64,000 nt of DNA from Sneathia sanguinegens (GTDB lineage: Bacteria; Fusobacteriota; Fusobacteriia; Fusobacteriales; Leptotrichiaceae): contig NZ_LOQF01000004.1 of the NCBI RefSeq assembly GCF_001517935.1, positions 50,048 to 114,047 of the forward strand. Reading direction: 5' to 3'. Below are positions 63,937 through 64,000 of the stretch, one piece after another (positions within the stretch are counted from its first letter, which is position 1; every line of letters starts with the position of its first letter). The position numbers were made by a program, and so were the translations under genes. The notes beneath the pieces were generated by a model. The model ran no database searches and was not told the DNA's origin. It was given only the letters and a program-made list of their open reading frames with translations.

Positions 63937-64000
<64 letters not shown>

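Overview
This 64 kb window is very AT-rich chromosomal DNA (roughly a quarter G+C by eye) packed with short-spaced or overlapping operons. The gene set includes RNase Y with a YmdB-type phosphodiesterase, a SUF cluster in the order C-B-D-S-U, a GH57 branching enzyme, DapH/DapB, PTS components with a BglG-type antiterminator, and Cys-anchored lipoproteins. Together with the protein style this points to Fusobacteriota, most likely Leptotrichiaceae (Sneathia/Streptobacillus-like). The family call is an inference from gene content and sequence feel; the genus is not settled. No insertion sequence, prophage, CRISPR array or rRNA was seen. All seven tRNA genes carry an encoded CCA.

Layout. 1-3172: end of a membrane protein, a methylthioribose kinase-like enzyme, a DeoR-type regulator and an iron-type alcohol dehydrogenase, closed by a terminator. 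3182-6817: a BglG-family antiterminator gene with its own RAT/terminator leader, then a glucose/maltose-type PTS EIICB (MalX-like) and a MalY-like C-S lyase. 6821-9810 (minus): an SsuABC/TauABC-like ABC transporter led by a small protein that looks like the H-cluster domain of [FeFe]-hydrogenases. 9832-15461 (minus): sufCBDSU plus dapH, from one strong promoter with a PerR/Fur-like palindrome just downstream. 15571-17683: MetNIQ-like importer. 17708-20809: a hypothetical gene, a UgtP-like glycosyltransferase, tRNA-Val/Asp/Phe and gpmA. 20830-24708: beta-glucuronidase with a LacI-type regulator, tRNA-Pro/Gly/His/Leu and a TetR-type regulator. 24738-30112: hpt-purA-purB followed by two unrecognised genes (one a degenerate sigma-70-like protein) and a Nif3 family gene. 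30113-37175: a structured intergenic region, RNase P RNA, hemW, malQ, rarA, dusA, nox and trxA. 37173-40888 (minus): pth, a Na/Pi cotransporter and leucyl aminopeptidase. 40942-51949: cysteine desulfurase, short dnaE, lipoprotein, rny, ymdB, cmk, alr, cvpA, rodA and an RluA-type synthase. 51954-64000: ptsH (minus), dapB, trmR, a GHL10 lipoprotein, uvrB, xseA, dCMP deaminase, thrS, a BI-1 family membrane protein, GH57 branching enzyme and a third cysteine desulfurase, ending in a run of at least 46 T.

How the genes work together. Carbohydrate use: PTS EIICB plus HPr, amylomaltase and GH57 branching enzyme (glycogen), beta-glucuronidase, phosphoglycerate mutase. Cofactors: SUF machinery plus two further NifS-type desulfurases. 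Cell wall: DapH and DapB (diaminopimelate/lysine), alanine racemase, RodA, a DigH-like lipoprotein. Redox: NADH oxidase with thioredoxin.

The points most worth a second look are: the H-cluster-like protein tied to an ABC importer; the antiterminator whose two PRD2 phospho-histidines are both tyrosine, together with an HPr whose Ser46 is alanine; the PerR-like operator on suf; the possible 5-deoxyribose/methylthioribose DHAP-shunt operon; the overlap of RNase P RNA with the hemW ribosome binding site; and the sigma-like gene next to nif3. All assignments are by eye from sequence; no database search was run.
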